DNA from: Paenisporosarcina sp. OV554
GTDB lineage: Bacteria; Bacillota; Bacilli; Bacillales_A; Planococcaceae
Assembly: GCF_003058165.1 (NCBI RefSeq)
Contig: NZ_QBUC01000023.1
Location: 1-59,136, forward strand
Direction of reading: 5' to 3'
DNA: 59,136 nt
In this document: piece after piece, positions 55,583 to 59,136 of the stretch
Layout of the letters: the number at the start of each line of letters is the position of its first letter
Position numbering within the stretch: the stretch's first letter is position 1
Notes under the pieces: model-generated
What the model was told of the DNA's origin: nothing
Databases searched by the model: none
Seen by the model: the letters and a program-made list of their open reading frames with translations, nothing else
Made by a program: the position numbers and the translations under genes

Positions 55583-56164
55583 CTAGTCAGCATCTGTATT
55601 ATCAAATCCTCTATTGTAGATATAATTAGGCGTATTAACAGCTATAAGCTTGACCATTTTATTAGTGTAATTAGCCCAATTGTGTGCAATATTTGAGTCC
55701 ATATGAACACTGTCACCAGGATATACTTCATGCCTATTACCATTTATGTAAACTGTTAATATACCCTCTAAAACATAAATGAACTCTTCTCCCTCATGCT
55801 TATAGGATAATATTTCTTCATCTTTCTTTTGAGGAATAATTTCTATAAGCCTTGGAACAAGTTGTTTACTTTCCAAATTTGTACTTAAACTATACTTAAT
55901 AAAACCACCTTCTACTGAATCCATTATTTTTTGTTCATAACTTCTTAAAACCATATCTTTCCTTTTAAGTGGATAATCAAAAAAATGTGTTAAATGTACT
56001 TCCAAAATATCAGCTAGTTTTTCAAGTGAATCCACTGCTATGGTAGTAAGCCCTCTTTCTAATTGAGACAGAAATCCAACAGATAGTTCGCTTTTTTCAC
56101 TTAACTCTTTCAAAGTAATTCCTTTTTCAGTCCTCAATTTCTTTATTTCCATTCCTATATTCAT
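55583..56164 (-). CDS. XRE-cupin transcription regulator
   Basis: The product has about 193 residues. Residues 1-65 form an HTH (LKELSEKSELSVGFLSQLER). Residues 100-180 form a cupin (YKHEGEEFIYVLEGILTVYI, then VYPGDSVHMDSNIAHNWAN). Such proteins sense small molecules and control a neighbouring transport or catabolic gene. It is 41 bases before the transporter gene on the same strand and probably controls this three-gene operon. Confidence 0.88.
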   Translation of the reverse strand: MNIGMEIKKLRTEKGITLKELSEKSELSVGFLSQLERGLTTIAVDSLEKLADILEVHLTHFFDYPLKRKDMVLRSYEQKIMDSVEGGFIKYSLSTNLESKQLVPRLIEIIPQKKDEEILSYKHEGEEFIYVLEGILTVYINGNRHEVYPGDSVHMDSNIAHNWANYTNKMVKLIAVNTPNYIYNRGFDNTDAD

Positions 56165-56547
56165 CACTTCACCCCGAATTTCATATTCGTGAATAATATA
56201 ATATATATCAGAGTAAAATTCAATCTATTATGAAATAATTTCATAAATATGAAATTCATTTGATTAACGTTATCATATATTCTCGCAAGAACAGTCCGTA
56301 GAATAATACAATCTGACACAAAAAAAAGACGCTTGATCTATTAGATCTATGCGCCTAGATTGTTAAATAATAAAATACGAAAAAAAGCTATCTTATTGTG
56401 CCTTACTCAACTAAAGTACCAATAGCTCGAAGGAGAGTAGAAAACTTTTAGGGTTCTCCATTCAATTAGCCGTTTTTCGGTATCCCAGTTTGCCATACAC
56501 TCTAATCTATGTAGCCCAGATTTTGTCATATATTATATATAGGGGGT

Positions 56548-56604
56548 ACCGGTCACTCAACAGGTTCAGAATTCGTTATCGATGGTGGATTAACTACTCA
56601 GTAA
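56548..56604 (+). pseudogene. 3' end of a short-chain dehydrogenase gene
   Basis: The plus strand reads TGHSTGSEFVIDGGLTTQ and a stop. This is the standard C-terminus of FabG-like SDR enzymes (TG.EFVIDGG.T.Q). The rest is absent. A strong terminator follows at 56640. The surrounding gap, 56168-56926, has a weak minus-strand hairpin with a T8 run near 56330 and no intact gene. Confidence 0.65.
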
Positions 56605-56639
56605 TAAAAGTACATGAAAAAATCTGTATATGATTTATA

Positions 56640-56690
56640 AAGGCTGATTTTCTTTTAGTAAAGAAAATCAGCCTTAGTTTTTTATTTAAT
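56640..56690 (+). terminator. Terminator of the lost dehydrogenase gene
   Basis: Fifteen-bp arms (AAGGCTGATTTTCTT and complement, 56640-56675) and a TTTTTT tail. Confidence 0.8.
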
Positions 56691-56711
56691 TTAATTTAAA
56701 ACCGCACTTAT

Positions 56712-56755
56712 TTGTGGTAAGGTTCCCCGTGGTGTATCTAAATGAGGTTTTTATA
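56712..56755. repeat. AACCTCATTTA family repeat, half copy
   Basis: GGTAAGGTTCCCCGTGGTGT followed by ATCTAAATGAGGTTTTT matches the right half and loop of the palindrome at 52028. The left arm is degenerate. Confidence 0.65.
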
Positions 56756-56926
56756 AATTTGATATCCTAATATCCCAAAATAGCAACATTCTGATTTTGC
56801 AATACAAACCTATTATCCAACCATGCTAAAGTATTCAAAACAAACCCTAAAGAATCAGCATTATATCTCCCAGCAATTTCTTTTCCATTTTAGATAGCCA
56901 GCTGAAGGATGACCCAGATCTCACTT

Positions 56927-58123
56927 TTACTCCAACAGCTCTTCCGGAAGCAGCTTAAATCCTTCGATCATCGTGTCTTCTTCCACCTCGATCAACAGAC
57001 AGCGTTTGCCATTGTAATTGACCTCTTTGACATATCTCAAGTCTTGAGGGCTGATTGAAATATTCGCTACTTTCGTGCTAATCTTAATGGACTTGGACGC
57101 GTAACTCGGAATGATATGACTTGCTTTCATTTCATACGTTCTGTCTTCAACCACCTGTTGAAAGGCCCGCTCCACTTTTTCCGTACTCACATCTTTTACG
57201 CCGCTCGCCTTCAGCACACGTTCAACCTCTTTCGCATTCAAAGTAGGCATACTCTCTTCTTCGTCGTCCTCATACTCTTCATCCACCACTAACATACTAT
57301 TGATTTCATCATATACATTAGCGAGGGTTTTCGAATTTACTTCATCCCCGATTACTGCTTTGACAATTTCTTCAAACACCGCTTTGTCTTCCTCGGCCGT
57401 CATGATTTCATTGCCGTTCAAAACATTCTCGATAAATTGGAAATCCGGTTTATTCGCTTTGCTCGCTGCGTAAAGGATGTGATGGATGTCTGCGGCGTTA
57501 TCCGTGAAGCTAGGGAACAGAAATCCACCAATTGGAGAGGCCAGTTTAATGACAGGATCTGTCACCAACCTCGACTTAAACTCTTTCTCGACAAAATCAA
57601 ACACCAGTGAACTCTTCGGCAATTCGGTTTGATTCATGCTGCAAAGAATAAAAGGAGTGGTATATACTTCATCCCGAACGTCTATTTCTGTTTCATCGGG
57701 ATTGCGTTTCGTTGTTTTATTATAATTTCCGCGAATGAATGTGACGACCATGTCCTTTTCATATTGTTTGTCCTGAACCATTTTCAAGGCGATCTGCTGC
57801 ATATGCGCTTTCCATTCACCTATATCTTCAGTCTGAAGTCCTTCATATAATAGTCGTTGCGTATGGTCCGTTTGCTCTTCTGCCTGACACTGAAACTTCA
57901 CCTCAAACAGCTTCACATCCAGTTTCCCACCTAAAACCTTTTTAAAATTGGCAAGAAACAGCTCTTGCTGCTCCCGGTCCAACAAGGAAAATGAGCGGCT
58001 CTCCTCATGATAGATCTCACTGCTTTCCTGTTGGATGTATACGTTGTAAATATCAGCGATTTTCAATAAATCAGTATCCATCTTAAAGTGTTTGCGAATC
58101 ACTGCTATATCTTTCTTATTCAT
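56927..58123 (-). CDS. DUF4317-family protein
   Basis: The product has about 398 residues: MNKKDIAVIRKHFKMDTDLL at the start, YVYIQQ-type text, and an acidic segment (VDEEYEDDEEES) near residue 285. The family is common in Firmicutes, is cytosolic and has no known function. ATG 58123 has GGAATTAGAG upstream; an in-frame TTG at 58135 lies on the AGGGAG site. Confidence 0.75.
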   Translation of the reverse strand: MNKKDIAVIRKHFKMDTDLLKIADIYNVYIQQESSEIYHEESRSFSLLDREQQELFLANFKKVLGGKLDVKLFEVKFQCQAEEQTDHTQRLLYEGLQTEDIGEWKAHMQQIALKMVQDKQYEKDMVVTFIRGNYNKTTKRNPDETEIDVRDEVYTTPFILCSMNQTELPKSSLVFDFVEKEFKSRLVTDPVIKLASPIGGFLFPSFTDNAADIHHILYAASKANKPDFQFIENVLNGNEIMTAEEDKAVFEEIVKAVIGDEVNSKTLANVYDEINSMLVVDEEYEDDEEESMPTLNAKEVERVLKASGVKDVSTEKVERAFQQVVEDRTYEMKASHIIPSYASKSIKISTKVANISISPQDLRYVKEVNYNGKRCLLIEVEEDTMIEGFKLLPEELLE

Positions 58124-58311
58124 CTCTAATTCCAACTCCCTGGTTAGTAAGATCCGTGTTATTAAATCAAAATCTGTGTTATGTACAAAAAAAGAGCATC
58201 CAAAGCTATAGTTTAGCTTTTGATACTTCTTGATTATAACAATCTTTAAGATGAAGAAAGGAACACAGTCAATTTTGGATTGAGTGACTCTTGTGGGAAC
58301 AGCGTAGCGAC

Positions 58312-58613
58312 GTGTCTAAGTGTAGCCCCAGACACAAAATGGAACGAAGGCTAAAACGCCACCTCCTTCTGAAACATCAATGTCTCTTTTATATGAAGAG
58401 AGGCGGATTCTAAATTCTTGAAAAGAGTTTAGAATTTGCAACTGCTAGGGGGTTATCATCTTCGGCAAAGCTAAGATGATAACAGCACTTCTCCGGAGGA
58501 AGAACAGATAAAGGAGGAGGATATCTATGGGTAGCGTTTCCTATTCAGCACATATCAGTAATGGTAAAAGTGCAATTACAAGTCTGAAAAGGAACATGTA
58601 TAAACTTCAGTGA
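58312..58613 (+). other. Inverted repeats and a truncated start: possible mobilisation-region remnant
   Basis: GTGTCT/AGACAC (58312-58335), a perfect 11-bp GTTATCATCTT/AAGATGATAAC (58452-58483), and a very good ribosome site (AAAGGAGGAGG) lead to an ATG at 58527. The frame (MGSVSYSAHISNGKSAITSL and 8 more) stops after 28 codons. The layout of palindromes before a relaxase-like start recalls the origin-of-transfer regions of small plasmids or mobilisable elements. Inference only. Confidence 0.35.
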
Positions 58614-58726
58614 GTTCTGCAAAACGGCAATTAGAATCTTTGAAACTTCAGTGATCCTTCTTCTGCTTGCTCAGTTGTAGATACACGAGCATATAAAGCA
58701 ACCTTTTTTTGCAAAGATAAAAACCT

Positions 58727-58756
58727 CATTTACTTATGGTACGGTTCACCTTAAAT
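58727..58756. repeat. AACCTCATTTA family repeat, left-half copy
   Basis: AAAACCTCATTTACTTATGG then TACGGTTCACC matches the left half of the palindrome at 52028. The right half is lost. Confidence 0.65.
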
Positions 58757-58807
58757 AATGTTCAACTGGTTTAACACGTTGAACATTTCTGTACATGGCT
58801 ATTTTTT

Positions 58808-58868
58808 CTATCTCAATTCCAACCAAGCCACTGCCTCACAATGTACAGAGTGTATGTGGCAACACAAG
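58808..58868 (-). pseudogene. RlmCD 3' tail, copy d
   Basis: The minus strand reads [17 protein letters not shown] and stop, nearly the same peptide as the copy at 46185. A hairpin (AATGTTCAAC... GTTGAACATT, 58757-58789) follows it. Confidence 0.7.
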
Positions 58869-58893
58869 ACAAAGATGCTGGTGGGCTTATGTA

Positions 58894-58931
58894 AGGATCG
58901 GTTCTAATAACCTAGAACCAATCCTTTTTTT
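58894..58931 (+). terminator. Hairpin with T7 tail
   Basis: AGGATCGGTTCTA pairs with TAGAACCAATCCT (one G-U/mismatch) and is followed by a T-run. No intact plus-strand gene precedes it. Confidence 0.7.
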
Positions 58932-59136
58932 AGAGATTCTCGTTAAGAATAAAGAGCACATTTATGATGTTTGCTATGGCTTAAATCAGTGCGATGCACG
59001 TGCTTTTTATCAAATACATGGCGGTCAAGATACTTCTGGAAGAACCATTTTTTATTTCCGCCAAAAAGTTGAACAGTCTGCCTTGTCCAAAATATTAAAC
59101 TCGATCATTTTCTCAAGTAATGAGAAATCAACCGGA
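58931..59136 (+). CDS. Partial frame at the right edge, no visible start
   Basis: The frame is open to the last base: LEILVKNKEHIYDVCYGLNQ, CDARAFYQIHGGQDTSGRTI, FYFRQKVEQSALSKIL. It looks like real protein, but there is no ATG, GTG or TTG in a useful place and a terminator lies directly upstream. So it is probably a 5'-truncated gene. I do not recognise the family. Confidence 0.4.

Noticed and set aside
1-59136. rRNA or tRNA genes
   Set aside because: I saw no cloverleaf with TTCGAATC-type arms or rRNA core sequence on either strand by eye; a covariance scan would settle it.

Overview
The window is AT-rich DNA from a low-GC Gram-positive bacterium, most likely a spore-forming member of the Bacillales (Bacillaceae or Caryophanaceae). 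The reasons are strong AGGAGG-type ribosome sites, frequent TTG/GTG starts, a GlcT antiterminator with its RNA target in front of ptsG, a Bce-type peptide-antibiotic resistance module, an OpuD-type betaine carrier, and a broken YjcZ-family sporulation gene. No rRNA, tRNA or CRISPR array was seen.

1-13 kb is an accessory strip. It holds a truncated HTH regulator, an IS110-family transposase remnant next to a 21-nt tandem repeat, and small stand-alone genes (GNAT, two DinB proteins, a lipoprotein, a Nudix hydrolase, three VOC domains in two genes, an Fsr-type efflux pump, a CPT-like kinase and a UDG-like protein). Several genes here are broken by internal deletions or frameshifts. 13-25 kb carries a secreted BIG2-repeat protein, a deoxyinosine-glycosylase-like protein, a SWIM/SNF2 helicase, selO with a partial duplicate about 2.5 kb away, a two-gene membrane module and a HAD phosphatase.

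25-31 kb has glcT, its RNA antiterminator/terminator and ptsG, then a small-gene cluster with a HEPN-like protein. 31.6-40 kb is a minus-strand gene set that encodes a full reductive pyrimidine catabolic route. PreTA reduces uracil or thymine, dihydropyrimidinase and beta-ureidopropionase open and trim the product to beta-alanine or its methyl homologue, an aminotransferase makes the semialdehyde, and MmsA makes acetyl- or propionyl-CoA. 41.5-46 kb is a complete two-component/ABC module (BceR, BceS, BceA, BceB types) with a candidate operator and promoter in front of the ABC genes.

46-59 kb has a betaine carrier with an unknown companion, a VOC protein, a secreted glycerophosphodiesterase of unusual composition, a YrdB-family gene between inverted clusters of short repeats, a regulator/EutH-like transporter/aminopeptidase P operon, and a DUF4317 protein. 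The right end has palindromes that could belong to a decayed mobilisation region.

The main global pattern is scarring. Five separate tails of an rlmCD (23S rRNA uracil methyltransferase)-like gene, four copies of an AACCTCATTTA palindromic repeat, and many gene fragments point to repeated insertion, duplication and loss.
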